DNA from: Ferdinandcohnia humi_A
GTDB lineage: Bacteria > Bacillota > Bacilli > Bacillales > Bacillaceae_L
DNA length: 64,000 nt
Assembly: GCA_047608075.1 (NCBI GenBank)
Contig: JBLKRX010000001.1
Location: 186,001-250,000, forward strand
Direction of reading: 5' to 3'
Position 1 is the first letter of the stretch; each line of letters starts with the position of its first letter. The position numbers and the translations under genes are program-made. Below the pieces are notes generated by a model. The model made no database searches. It had not been told where the DNA came from and was given only the letters and a program-made list of their open reading frames with translations. Of this stretch, positions 26,857-34,805 are shown one piece after another.

Positions 26857-27947
26857 AAATACGGTATATTGTGATTCCTATCATGCTTGTGGTGTTCATT
26901 CTTTCTCTTACACCTTGGGGATTATGGCTGTTAAAAAAAGAAGTCTCCATTGAAATGACAGTTATCGATAAGACCGTTCCACAAACTGATTACCGTGAAC
27001 ATCTAGCATTATTTTGGGTAAATAAACATTTAAAACTAACAAAACCAGACGGTTCGTTTTACGAGATTGAAAAAGATTACCAAGGATACAAACCTGGAAA
27101 TCGGAACACTGAAACCACCCTTACCATTCCTCAAAATCAAGGGATAATCTATGTTACCGATACATATGGTGTGTATAATGAAGATATAGAAGGAAACCCA
27201 CTTGGTAAGCGTTCGGATTTGCTATACGGGGGGTTAACCATTTTCGACTGGAATAATGTAATGAGTGCGAAAAATGACAATACAACCCTTATTCTGGAAT
27301 TTAACACCATTGCTTCGCCTACAGCTCCATTTGTTCGGGACATCGTTGAAAAAAACATGGGGATTATATGGACAGGGTGGATTGGTCGGTACTTTCCGAA
27401 TTTGAATAGCTTAGAGGTACCGATTTGGTTAAAAGAAAATTACGAAAAGCAATACGGAGAGAAATGGGAGTTCTCAGGTAAAGGGTTAGTTTTTCTAAAT
27501 GATAATGACCATGTGATTGTGCTCGATAAAGATGAAATTAAAGGTGCCGTTGAGTTCCATTTAACCGATGCAGGATTGGAAAAATACCCTAAGGTGAGAA
27601 ATAGTATATATGGATACTGGTTTGATATTGTTTCACCTGTAGATGATTCTTCTGTGGTCGAAGCGAATTACCATGTTGCGTATACGAATAAAGGAAAAAA
27701 GAAACTACTCGAGCTCGGCATCCCAACAACTATTCCTGCGGTGATTCATCATGAACAGAACCGTACCTACTATTTTGCAGGTGATTTCGCCGATATCTCT
27801 ACTAATCACCAATCTCACTGGGTTTTACCGTTACCATTTTATTGGGTAATGGGATTAATAAACAAGGATGAAAACTTCTTTTGGAGAAGTTATATTCCAT
27901 TAATGGAGAAAATCTATGAAGATATTAAACGAAAAGACTATGATTGA
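26853..27947 (+). CDS. Membrane-anchored exported protein of unknown function
   Basis: A 364-residue protein. The N-terminus MKIRYIVIPIMLVVFILSL is a signal anchor; the rest is predicted to lie outside. Recognisable segments are IIYVTDTYGVYNED, LEFNTIASPTAPFVR, MGIIWTGWIGRYFPNL and a C-terminal WVLPLPFYWVMGLINKDENFFW. I do not recognise a family. Its ATGA overlap with the glycosyltransferase suggests tight coupling, so it may modify, bind or help export the polymer. The general shape recalls amidotransferase-like domains, but I see no catalytic Cys. Confidence 0.7.
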   Translation: MKIRYIVIPIMLVVFILSLTPWGLWLLKKEVSIEMTVIDKTVPQTDYREHLALFWVNKHLKLTKPDGSFYEIEKDYQGYKPGNRNTETTLTIPQNQGIIYVTDTYGVYNEDIEGNPLGKRSDLLYGGLTIFDWNNVMSAKNDNTTLILEFNTIASPTAPFVRDIVEKNMGIIWTGWIGRYFPNLNSLEVPIWLKENYEKQYGEKWEFSGKGLVFLNDNDHVIVLDKDEIKGAVEFHLTDAGLEKYPKVRNSIYGYWFDIVSPVDDSSVVEANYHVAYTNKGKKKLLELGIPTTIPAVIHHEQNRTYYFAGDFADISTNHQSHWVLPLPFYWVMGLINKDENFFWRSYIPLMEKIYEDIKRKDYD

Positions 27948-29685
27948 CCAACCTAATACTCGGAAACCTTTAAAAAAGAAGCTTGTACCATTTACTATCT
28001 GGTTTCTGTTTCTAGCATCCTTTGGATTTGCAGGTGGAGGATACTTTTTATTATTTTTAGTAGTCCCGTTTGAACAGCTATTAGTGGATAAAGGGTGGAC
28101 ACAGGATGAAATTGACAATCTATTAAGATATGTTGTTTATGGCTGGGTTGTATTTGGCTTTTTGATTTCTTTCTTATACTATCGCTTTCTAGTAAGAAAA
28201 CCTGCTAGGCGCTATCTAACCTACGGAATATTAGTTTTTACGATGATAAACGCTGGCGTTGTATTCTATATTTTCACTAATACCAATACTGCCCTTATCT
28301 CAATGGCAAAGGGTGATATAGAAGAAGTCAGTGAACAATTTACTTTTGGTCCCTACCCTGACGAAAAGGCTATGGAACAGCTAAAAGAAGAGGGCTATGA
28401 TGGGATTATTACTCTTCTTAGCACTACACTTCCATTTGAAAAGCAACTTTTAGATGATGAACTTATAAATGGAGAAAAAAGTGGCATTTCTGTACACTCC
28501 TTTCCGATGCTTCCGTGGGTTGGTGATAACAAGGAATCCTTAGATGGAATTAAAACATTAGTAAGTCAAGACTCTTCAAAAAGGTACTATGTACATTGCT
28601 ACCTAGGAAAGCATCGTGTAGATATGGTCAGACAAGTTATCATGAATGAAATAGGTATTAAGGGTAACGAACCACTTACGATACTTCCGTCTGATTTTGA
28701 ACGAGGAAATGTGTATTCTTTCAATAACGAGTCAATCATTGTTGGTCCTTACCCGACTGATGAAGAATGGTTTATCCTGTTTCGGCGAAATGTACAGGAA
28801 ATCATCTCTACTCTGGACCCAAATAGTAAATGGTTTCAATCGGAAAAAAAGATCGCAGAAGAACAAGGTATTACACTTACTTCTATGCCCTTAGACTCGA
28901 GTGATCCAGATGCAACAGGTGTCCGTTCTATCGTTGAATATGCTAGGAACCTTACTCATCCTGTTTATATCCATGGTTTCACAGATAGCAACAGCTTAAC
29001 ATCACTTGACCATATGTTCAGATATAACAAAGCTGCTATTTCTATCGGACAGTTTAATAATGAATTAGTTGTTGGTACACGATTCTTGCTGAGTACACAG
29101 ATCCCTTCGTTTGAACTTCTTAAACAGAATGGCGTTGAAATGGTTGTATCAATTGATTCTAATAAATCTATTGAAAAGAATGTACTTGAAGCTGGACTGT
29201 TGTATCATGAGCTTTCTACTAAGAGTCTCTTTTTGCAAGCAAATGAACTAGTTAAGAAGGAATCTACAGTCTATATTCTTGGAAGCAATCAATTAGAACT
29301 TGAGAAACTTCGTACGATTCTCTATGGAATTACATACGGAATAAGAAAGGCAGACTTCGCTGAAATGAAGGAAGTCTATGTAGTTGACAGAGATATGATT
29401 ATTGGACCAAATCTAAACGAAGAGCAGTGGACAAGCTTACTAGTCGAAAAAGGTGTAACAAGAATATTGTTATTACACGCAGCAAGTCTTCAAACGGCAG
29501 AAATAGTAAACGCACAGCAGGATTTAGCTTCAGAAAATGGGCAATCCTTTGAAATAGTTGAAATGAATGAGAACTATTTAGATCAGATCATCACATTATT
29601 TACCAATCATGACGAAACAACCTATATCATCGTCCCTCCAGAGGTTCAAGACATGGTAATTGAGGGGATTAGGGGTTCTAGATAG
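27916..29685 (+). CDS. Membrane protein with four tandem dual-specificity-phosphatase-like domains
   Basis: This 589-residue protein has three membrane helices in the first 125 residues. Four similar units follow, each opening with a (I/F)xxGP-type strand: FTFGPYPDE (142), IIVGPYPTDE (274), LVVGTRF (384) and MIIGPNLNEE (494). Unit 1 keeps the phosphatase signature VHCYLGKHR (Cys228, Arg234) and a possible general acid Asp204. Unit 2 has IHGFTDSNS and units 3 and 4 have no Cys or Arg, so they are probably binding domains. The gene overlaps the previous one by 32 bases and has its own GGAG. Last gene of the operon. Confidence 0.8.
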   Translation: MKILNEKTMIDQPNTRKPLKKKLVPFTIWFLFLASFGFAGGGYFLLFLVVPFEQLLVDKGWTQDEIDNLLRYVVYGWVVFGFLISFLYYRFLVRKPARRYLTYGILVFTMINAGVVFYIFTNTNTALISMAKGDIEEVSEQFTFGPYPDEKAMEQLKEEGYDGIITLLSTTLPFEKQLLDDELINGEKSGISVHSFPMLPWVGDNKESLDGIKTLVSQDSSKRYYVHCYLGKHRVDMVRQVIMNEIGIKGNEPLTILPSDFERGNVYSFNNESIIVGPYPTDEEWFILFRRNVQEIISTLDPNSKWFQSEKKIAEEQGITLTSMPLDSSDPDATGVRSIVEYARNLTHPVYIHGFTDSNSLTSLDHMFRYNKAAISIGQFNNELVVGTRFLLSTQIPSFELLKQNGVEMVVSIDSNKSIEKNVLEAGLLYHELSTKSLFLQANELVKKESTVYILGSNQLELEKLRTILYGITYGIRKADFAEMKEVYVVDRDMIIGPNLNEEQWTSLLVEKGVTRILLLHAASLQTAEIVNAQQDLASENGQSFEIVEMNENYLDQIITLFTNHDETTYIIVPPEVQDMVIEGIRGSR

Positions 29686-29720
29686 AGATACCAAACAAAT
29701 TTACCCTATTCACAACTGAA

Positions 29721-29760
29721 AAAACGGCCAAAAGCTTTATTTTGACTTTGGCCGTTTTTA
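29721..29760 (+). terminator. Terminator of the five-gene operon
   Basis: AACGGCCAAA pairs with TTTGGCCGTT, followed by a T run, 35 bases after the phosphatase-like gene. Confidence 0.9.
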
Positions 29761-29786
29761 AGTATGTAATAATAGTAGATGGACTA

Positions 29787-29981
29787 TTACGTAGAATATT
29801 TAATAAATATAGCTAAAGCTATGATAGCCAGAATGATAAATACAACATAAATTAAAGTTAAATTTGTTGTGTTTCTTTTTGTAGAGTTACTATAGTTAGC
29901 ATCGCTTTTCCCAAGAACTAATAATGTTGAAATTAGTGAAACTAAACCAATAATTATTACAATAATCATTAATATCTTCAT
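29787..29981 (-). CDS. Small membrane protein with two helices, 64 residues
   Basis: Starts MKILMIIVIIIGLVSLIS behind GGGGTG. It has a polar Ser/Asn/Lys-rich linker and a second helix (LIYVVFIILAIIALAIF). The in-frame GTG at 29993 overlaps the ribosome site and is less likely. Unknown family and function. It sits alone between a terminator and the tRNA fragment. Confidence 0.55.
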   Translation of the reverse strand: MKILMIIVIIIGLVSLISTLLVLGKSDANYSNSTKRNTTNLTLIYVVFIILAIIALAIFIKYST

Positions 29982-30111
29982 AACACACCCCACTGAAGTT
30001 TATCTCAAAAAGGCTTATTTAAATGGAAGCCATAAATTATTAATTTTACTAACTAAAATTATTATAATGTAGAAGTTTTCCACTTTTCTAGTATTTTAAT
30101 TTCATTCAAAT

Positions 30112-30133
30112 AAAAAACCCTTGATAATCAAGG
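30112..30133 (-). terminator. Terminator downstream of the tRNA-Val fragment
   Basis: CCTTGATTATCAAGG is followed by G and six T on the minus strand. It is placed like a tRNA terminator behind the 3'-half tRNA copy. Confidence 0.7.
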
Positions 30134-30154
30134 ATTACCAAGAGCCTGTATTAA

Positions 30155-30200
30155 TGATTCTACTGGGATCGAACCAGCGACCTCTACCCTGTCAAAGTAA
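30155..30200 (-). repeat. 3'-half copy of tRNA-Val(GAC), candidate attachment-site remnant
   Basis: Positions 30162-30195 are identical over 34 bases to 34273-34306 in the intact tRNA-Val gene, in the same orientation. The copy spans the T arm and half of the anticodon arm. Homology stops inside the anticodon stem; the acceptor region has CG changed to T. The 5' half is unrelated sequence. A partial 3' copy downstream of an intact tRNA is the usual product of integration at a tRNA 3' end. Confidence 0.75.
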
Positions 30201-30287
30201 GACTATAATTCCTTCTACTCTCAGTAAGCCGCTGTAAATCTCTTAATGATGATCCTATTAGTGTCAAAGTAACTCTCTTATAATAGA

Positions 30288-31109
30288 TTATTTAATACCG
30301 GTCGTTCTAATTCCTTCAACAAGTTGCTTTTGCATTACGAAGAATAGTATAAAAGTAGGAATTGCACATATTAACGCTGCAGCTAGTACTACACTCCAAG
30401 GTGTTTCATATCCACCTCCAACAATATTTGCCAATGCAACTTGTACGACCCATAGATCTTCGTTACGGTTAATAATTAGGGGCCATAAGTAATTATTCCA
30501 GTTGGCAGTAAAGAAACCAATTGTTAGTGGAATTATTATCGGTTTAGATAATGGAAGTACTAAACGAAAGAAGGCTCCCGCAATTGATAGACCCTCCATA
30601 TATGCTGCTTCTTCTAATTCCCTCGGAAAATCGCGATAAAATTGTCGAAATAAGAATATACCATATGCATTAAAAATCATTGGGATAATTAACCCAGCAT
30701 AGGAATTATCCATTCCAAGTCCTTTAGTAACCATATACAACGGGATCATAATAACTGTAAATGGAACCATCAATGTACTAATAATCCAACCGAATACAAA
30801 GCTTTTACCTGGAAAATTTAATCGCGCAAGTGCGTATCCGGACATTGAGTGAAATAACAAAGCTACTACTGTAACTACTGTGGATACGATAAGTGAATTC
30901 CAAATTGATCGTAATATATTTTTTTCAAACGCAGCTTCGAAATTATCTAAGGTTAGGTTTGAAAAATTTATGCCTATTTTAAATACATCATCCGGTGTTT
31001 TAAAAGCACTAATTACTAAAAAATAAATTGGAATTACCATTATTACACCACATAAAACGGCAAATATTGTAATTAGAAGTTTGCGCTTTGCTGCCATAGT
31101 CCTCGACAC
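30288..31109 (-). CDS. Carbohydrate ABC transporter permease (MalG type)
   Basis: This 273-residue protein has six hydrophobic segments and the EAA coupling loop EEAAYMEGLSIAGAFFRLVLP near residue 170. It ends with the typical LVEGIRTTGIK of sugar permeases. Third gene of a binding protein-permease-permease operon. It starts four bases after the other permease. The ATPase is not encoded here and is probably a shared MsmX-type protein. Confidence 0.9.
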   Translation of the reverse strand: MSRTMAAKRKLLITIFAVLCGVIMVIPIYFLVISAFKTPDDVFKIGINFSNLTLDNFEAAFEKNILRSIWNSLIVSTVVTVVALLFHSMSGYALARLNFPGKSFVFGWIISTLMVPFTVIMIPLYMVTKGLGMDNSYAGLIIPMIFNAYGIFLFRQFYRDFPRELEEAAYMEGLSIAGAFFRLVLPLSKPIIIPLTIGFFTANWNNYLWPLIINRNEDLWVVQVALANIVGGGYETPWSVVLAAALICAIPTFILFFVMQKQLVEGIRTTGIK

Positions 31110-31112
31110 CTC

Positions 31113-32006
31113 CTAACCTTTCTTTGTATATAATTTCAACTGAGTAAGTGACAATATAAAAATTATTAAAAATAATATTACTGATAGAGCGGAAGCATAT
31201 CCCATTTTGAACATATCAAACGCTTGAGTATATATATAAAGTACACCAACTTCAGTTGAGCTTGCTGGTCCACCTTTTGTCATAACCATAATTTGGTCAA
31301 AAACCTGAAATGATCCTATTGTTGTAACAACTAATATGAAAATGCTCGTCTCCTTAAGTAATGGAAAAGTTATATGCCTAAATGCTTTTATGCCCATTGC
31401 ACCATCAATACGAGCAGCTTCATAATAGTCATTTGGTATTTCCTTAATAGACGATAAGAAAATCATCATATTATAGCCGAGGTTAATCCAAATGATAACT
31501 ACAATTATTGATACCAATGCTTGATCAGTAGAGCCTAAAAATTCTTGCTTCTCAAAGCCTAGTAGTTTTAATATTTGATTGAAAACACCATTTCTTGGAT
31601 CGTATAGAAACATCCAAATTGCTGCAGAAATAACTGAAGTAATGGCAAATGGTAATAAGAATAATGTACGGGTCAGGTTCTCTGATTTCCGACCTAGACT
31701 ATTAACAATAGCAGCAAAAAATAGCGATAGCCCAAACAACAAAGGGACATAAATGAATGTAAATATAAATGTCTTTCCAACAGATTTCCACCACTCAATA
31801 TCCGATGCCAATTCTACATAATTATCAAATCCAATAAATACTTTTGGACTTAATAAATTCCATTCATGAAGACTTACATAAAAAGCATAAACCATTGGTA
31901 CAAAAACAAATACTGTTAAACCTATTAAATTAGGTAATAAGAAGCCATATGCCGTTAATGATTCACCTAGTTTTTTACGATTCTTTCTTTTTTGTTTCAC
32001 AATCAT
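31113..32006 (-). CDS. Carbohydrate ABC transporter permease (MalF type)
   Basis: This 297-residue protein has six helices, EAA loop YYEAARIDGAMGIKAFRHITFP near residue 195, and the N-terminal ESLTAYGFLLPNLIGL pattern of sugar permeases. It pairs with the MalG-type protein to form the channel for an oligosaccharide or sugar alcohol. Ribosome site GAGGAAT. Confidence 0.9.
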   Translation of the reverse strand: MIVKQKRKNRKKLGESLTAYGFLLPNLIGLTVFVFVPMVYAFYVSLHEWNLLSPKVFIGFDNYVELASDIEWWKSVGKTFIFTFIYVPLLFGLSLFFAAIVNSLGRKSENLTRTLFLLPFAITSVISAAIWMFLYDPRNGVFNQILKLLGFEKQEFLGSTDQALVSIIVVIIWINLGYNMMIFLSSIKEIPNDYYEAARIDGAMGIKAFRHITFPLLKETSIFILVVTTIGSFQVFDQIMVMTKGGPASSTEVGVLYIYTQAFDMFKMGYASALSVILFLIIFILSLTQLKLYTKKG

Positions 32007-32085
32007 ATTCCTCCTCGTATTCGAGGTATTTTCTACAAATTGTCCAGTGGTAGTTTACTAGACTACCACCAGACGCTTTCAATTA

Positions 32086-33357
32086 TTATTTTTTACTGTC
32101 TAAAGCTTCTTGAATTTTCGCATCAACTTCTTTTGCAACGTCTGTACCTTTGGCGTTTCCAAACATAACTTGTTGTAGACCTTCTCCAATTGCCTCAACA
32201 ATTTCTGGTCCATAGAAAGGTTCTGGAATTGCTGTATCATACATTTCTTCAGTAAACACTTTACGAAGCCCTTTATTATAAATTTCTTTTCCTGCTTCAA
32301 TTACTGAATTTCTTGCTGGATAAGCAAATTTCGCTTCTGTTGCCCATTCTAATGGACGTGATGGATCTTCTGCCATTACCCACATAATAAACTCCGCAGC
32401 TTCTTTTACATAATCACTATTTGCATTAACAGCAAGCTTCCAGCCACCAGCAACAGTTTTAGGTTGTCCACCTTCTGGAATTGGTAATGGTGCCACACCA
32501 ATATCAAGGTCACTATAATCAGCTTCAATAGTTGCGATTGCCCAAGTTCCAGCAACTTGCATTGCTGCAGTTCCATCACCTAGATTCCCAATATCAGATG
32601 AACCCTTTGGTGTTTGTGATGGTGCGTATCCTTTTTGGAAGAATGAACCCCAGAAATCTAATGCTTCTGCTGTTTCAGGAGAATCAAAAGTAGATTCTGT
32701 TCCATCTTCATTTAAAACGCTTCCACCATTTTGCCATAAGAATGGGTAAAAGATAAAATTCAAATATGCATCCTTTTCTTGTGGTAAAACAAGCCCTGAA
32801 ACTTCATCAGTAGTTAGCTTTTCAGCAGCCACCATTAACTCTTCCCATGTTTTTGGTACCTCAACGCCTGCATCATCCAACATTTTCTTGTTATAATATA
32901 AACCAACTAATTCTGATTCATAAGGAAGTGCTAAAACCTTTCCATCGATAGTTACTGCATCTATAGCTGCTTCTTGAAAGTCTTCTTTTGCTCCTTCTGG
33001 AAAATAAGGATTTAAATCAGCCATAATTCCAGTTTCTGCATACTTTGTAAAGTCCCCAGGACTGATATTAAAAATATCTGGACCTTCATTATTTGCAAAA
33101 GCAACAGGTAATGCTGTTGTCATATAATCACTTTGATTAATAGACTTATATTCTATTACTACTTCATCTTGACTTTCGTTGTATTCCTTAATAACCTTTT
33201 CTGTCCACTCTTTTTCATAATCAATACGTAAATCCCAAAATGTAACTACCTTTTTCCCTTCACTATTGCTATCCCCGCCACTTTTAGAACTACATCCTGC
33301 TGCTATCACAAGAATGAATGACATTAAAACGAACAATACAATCTTCAATGATTTCAT
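32086..33357 (-). CDS. Sugar ABC transporter substrate-binding lipoprotein
   Basis: This 423-residue extracellular binding protein has lipobox IAAGC (Cys22) and a family-1 fold (TFWDLRIDYEKEW, FNISPGDFTKYAETG, LPYESELVGLYYNKKML). First gene of the three-gene operon. A LacI-type palindrome lies 45 bases upstream of its start. Ligand unknown. Confidence 0.92.
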   Translation of the reverse strand: MKSLKIVLFVLMSFILVIAAGCSSKSGGDSNSEGKKVVTFWDLRIDYEKEWTEKVIKEYNESQDEVVIEYKSINQSDYMTTALPVAFANNEGPDIFNISPGDFTKYAETGIMADLNPYFPEGAKEDFQEAAIDAVTIDGKVLALPYESELVGLYYNKKMLDDAGVEVPKTWEELMVAAEKLTTDEVSGLVLPQEKDAYLNFIFYPFLWQNGGSVLNEDGTESTFDSPETAEALDFWGSFFQKGYAPSQTPKGSSDIGNLGDGTAAMQVAGTWAIATIEADYSDLDIGVAPLPIPEGGQPKTVAGGWKLAVNANSDYVKEAAEFIMWVMAEDPSRPLEWATEAKFAYPARNSVIEAGKEIYNKGLRKVFTEEMYDTAIPEPFYGPEIVEAIGEGLQQVMFGNAKGTDVAKEVDAKIQEALDSKK

Positions 33358-33402
33358 CTCATAACCCCCCTAAGATTTAATTGGTCCAAATACTTAATAA
33401 TC

Positions 33403-33416
33403 TGTAAACGTTTACA
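33403..33416. promoter_or_regulatory. LacI/CcpA-type operator before the sugar ABC operon
   Basis: TGTAAACGTTTACA is a perfect 14-bp palindrome that fits both the cre consensus of CcpA and the sites of local LacI-family repressors. Its position near the promoter suggests repression. Confidence 0.75.
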
Positions 33417-33448
33417 TATATAATGAAACAAATCACCCCTTTCACCAC

Positions 33449-33803
33449 CTAAAACCTCTTAGTATTAATTAATTCACTGTTCATAAGATCCAATACTTCA
33501 TTAATAAAAGGTAAAGACGGAATGGCTCCTTCTTTTATGACAATTAGAGCACCAACAGCATTTGCAAATCTAACACTTCTTCTAGTGGTTTGCCAATTGT
33601 TTTGCCAAAAGCGAGTGCACCATTAAAAGAATCACCTGCAGCAACGGAATCAACTGGTTTTACAGAATATCGAGGAGCATGTAGTGTTCCAAACTCATTA
33701 ACAAAAAATGCACCTTTTTCAGCTAGAGTAACCACTACATTTTTTACACCTTTATTCAAAAGAACCTTTGCAGCATTCTCTGCAGTTTCTAAAGAACTAC
33801 TTT
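33449..33803 (-). pseudogene. PfkB/ribokinase-family sugar kinase, truncated and frameshifted
   Basis: Only the C-terminal third is present. One frame reads SSLETAENAAKVLL to the catalytic VAAGDSFNGAL and LEEVLDLQ. The continuing kinase sequence RFANAVGALIVIKEGA and its natural end are in another frame after about 33567. The N-terminal sugar-binding part is missing, with a stop right before the homology. It must be inactive. It lies between two sets of LacI-type operators and probably belonged to the sugar operon. Confidence 0.8.
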
Positions 33804-33880
33804 AATAGTATTGTTCAAAAATCGGATCCTTTAATTTATTAATCTATTTTTTATAAAAATATTATTTACTTAAAACGATA

Positions 33881-33983
33881 TGTAAACGTTTACCTATTGT
33901 TTTAAAAAATATAATCATCTTTATACTTATATATCCGTGTAAACGTTTCCACTTTCGAATATATAAGTGTGTAAACGTTTAAA
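33881..33983. promoter_or_regulatory. Three LacI-type operators (33881, 33938, 33970)
   Basis: TGTAAACGTTTACC, TGTAAACGTTTCCA and TGTAAACGTTTAAA occur within about 100 bases. They share the TGTAAACGTTT core with the site at 33403. No intact gene now starts near them on the left; they may be the original control region of the broken kinase gene or of a lost repressor. Confidence 0.7.
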
Positions 33984-34231
33984 TGTATTATATTCAATTA
34001 TTTCTTATTTTGCAATGTATTAATTTGAATTTTTAGAAAAACAAAAAATCAATCTTTTTCCTGCAGAGGAATGCAGTAAGATCTTCAATCACCTTTTCTA
34101 TCTCTCGTATTTCGATATAAAGTGACCATTATTTCTAATTTACAGTCTTCAGGGAAGTATTCTCAATAGTATTCACTAGTGACAAAAAATTTTTCAATTA
34201 ATTTAATGTGGCCAATAATGACCAATAGGCA
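33984..34231. other. AT-rich intergenic stretch
   Basis: This is part of a 1.45-kb region with no intact protein gene (33358-34805). I see no coding frame, RNA or clear repeat between the last operator and the tRNA terminator. Confidence 0.4.
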
Positions 34232-34260
34232 TAAAAATAGCATTTGGGATACCCAAATGC
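34232..34260 (-). terminator. Terminator of tRNA-Val
   Basis: GCATTTGGG and CCCAAATGC pair across TAT on the minus strand, followed by TATTTTT. Confidence 0.8.
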
Positions 34261-34264
34261 TTGA

Positions 34265-34337
34265 TGATTCCGACTGGGATCGAACCAGCGACCTCTACCC
34301 TGTCAAGGTAGCGCTCTCCCGGCTGAGCTACGGAATC
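34265..34337 (-). tRNA. tRNA-Val, anticodon GAC
   Basis: A 73-base cloverleaf: acceptor GATTCCG/CGGAATC with discriminator A, D arm GCTC/GAGC, anticodon arm CTACC-TTGACAG-GGTAG with GAC at 34-36, and T arm around TTCGATC. CCA is not encoded (TCA follows). Its 3' half is duplicated 4.1 kb downstream at 30155. Confidence 0.95.
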
Positions 34338-34452
34338 AAATTAGTAAGAATACTTCATAATATACCCAGGTTTCGATGGTTTGTCAATATGGTTTGACAC
34401 TTGCTTCGGAAATAATTAACATCGCCATTACACTTAAAAAAGTGTTAAAATA

Positions 34453-34482
34453 TTGACATAAACATTATTAGTAAGCTATAAA
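34453..34482 (+). promoter_or_regulatory. Sigma-A promoter of the riboswitch-controlled symporter
   Basis: A perfect TTGACA (34453) and TATAAA (34477) are 18 bases apart, directly before the riboswitch. Confidence 0.7.
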
Positions 34483-34504
34483 TATAGTACTGAGGCAATC
34501 TACA

Positions 34505-34655
34505 ATTCAATATTCGCTGAATTCCCATTTCGGGAAACGGGGGAACCATTTTGTGCATAAGGGCACTCGGGGTGAATCCTTTTTAAATAAAGGTAGGAAA
34601 ATACTCTTCATCCGAATCCGACAGCTAACCTCGTAAGCATCAGGAGAGAACATAG
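34505..34655 (+). promoter_or_regulatory. c-di-AMP riboswitch (ydaO/yuaA class)
   Basis: The leader has the conserved blocks of this class in order: TATTCGCTGAATTCCC, GGGAAACGGGGGAACCA, CACTCGGGGTGAATCC, GGTAGG with ACTCTTCATCCGAATCCG, and CAGCTAACCTCGTAAGC. An intrinsic terminator follows at 34678, before the symporter. In known members c-di-AMP binding favours termination and turns off potassium or osmolyte transport genes. Confidence 0.88.
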
Positions 34656-34677
34656 TTGCGCATTTTTTTGACTATTT

Positions 34678-34708
34678 AGCCACGAGCATTCTCTCGTGGC
34701 TTTTTGTT
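34678..34708 (+). terminator. Riboswitch expression-platform terminator
   Basis: AGCCACGAG pairs with CTCGTGGCT, followed by five T. It lies between the c-di-AMP aptamer and the symporter ribosome site. Confidence 0.85.
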
Positions 34709-34805
34709 TCTCTGTAAGTATGCTTCTTTTTTTAAGCTGTCGTACTAGTCCCCACCCTTATGCTGCCAGGATACGAAAATAAAGTTAATAAAGAGGAGGT
34801 TATTT

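Noticed and set aside
30288..33357. Active mobile element with integrase between the tRNA-Val copies
   Set aside because: No integrase, excisionase, relaxase or replication gene is present; only att-like ends remain.
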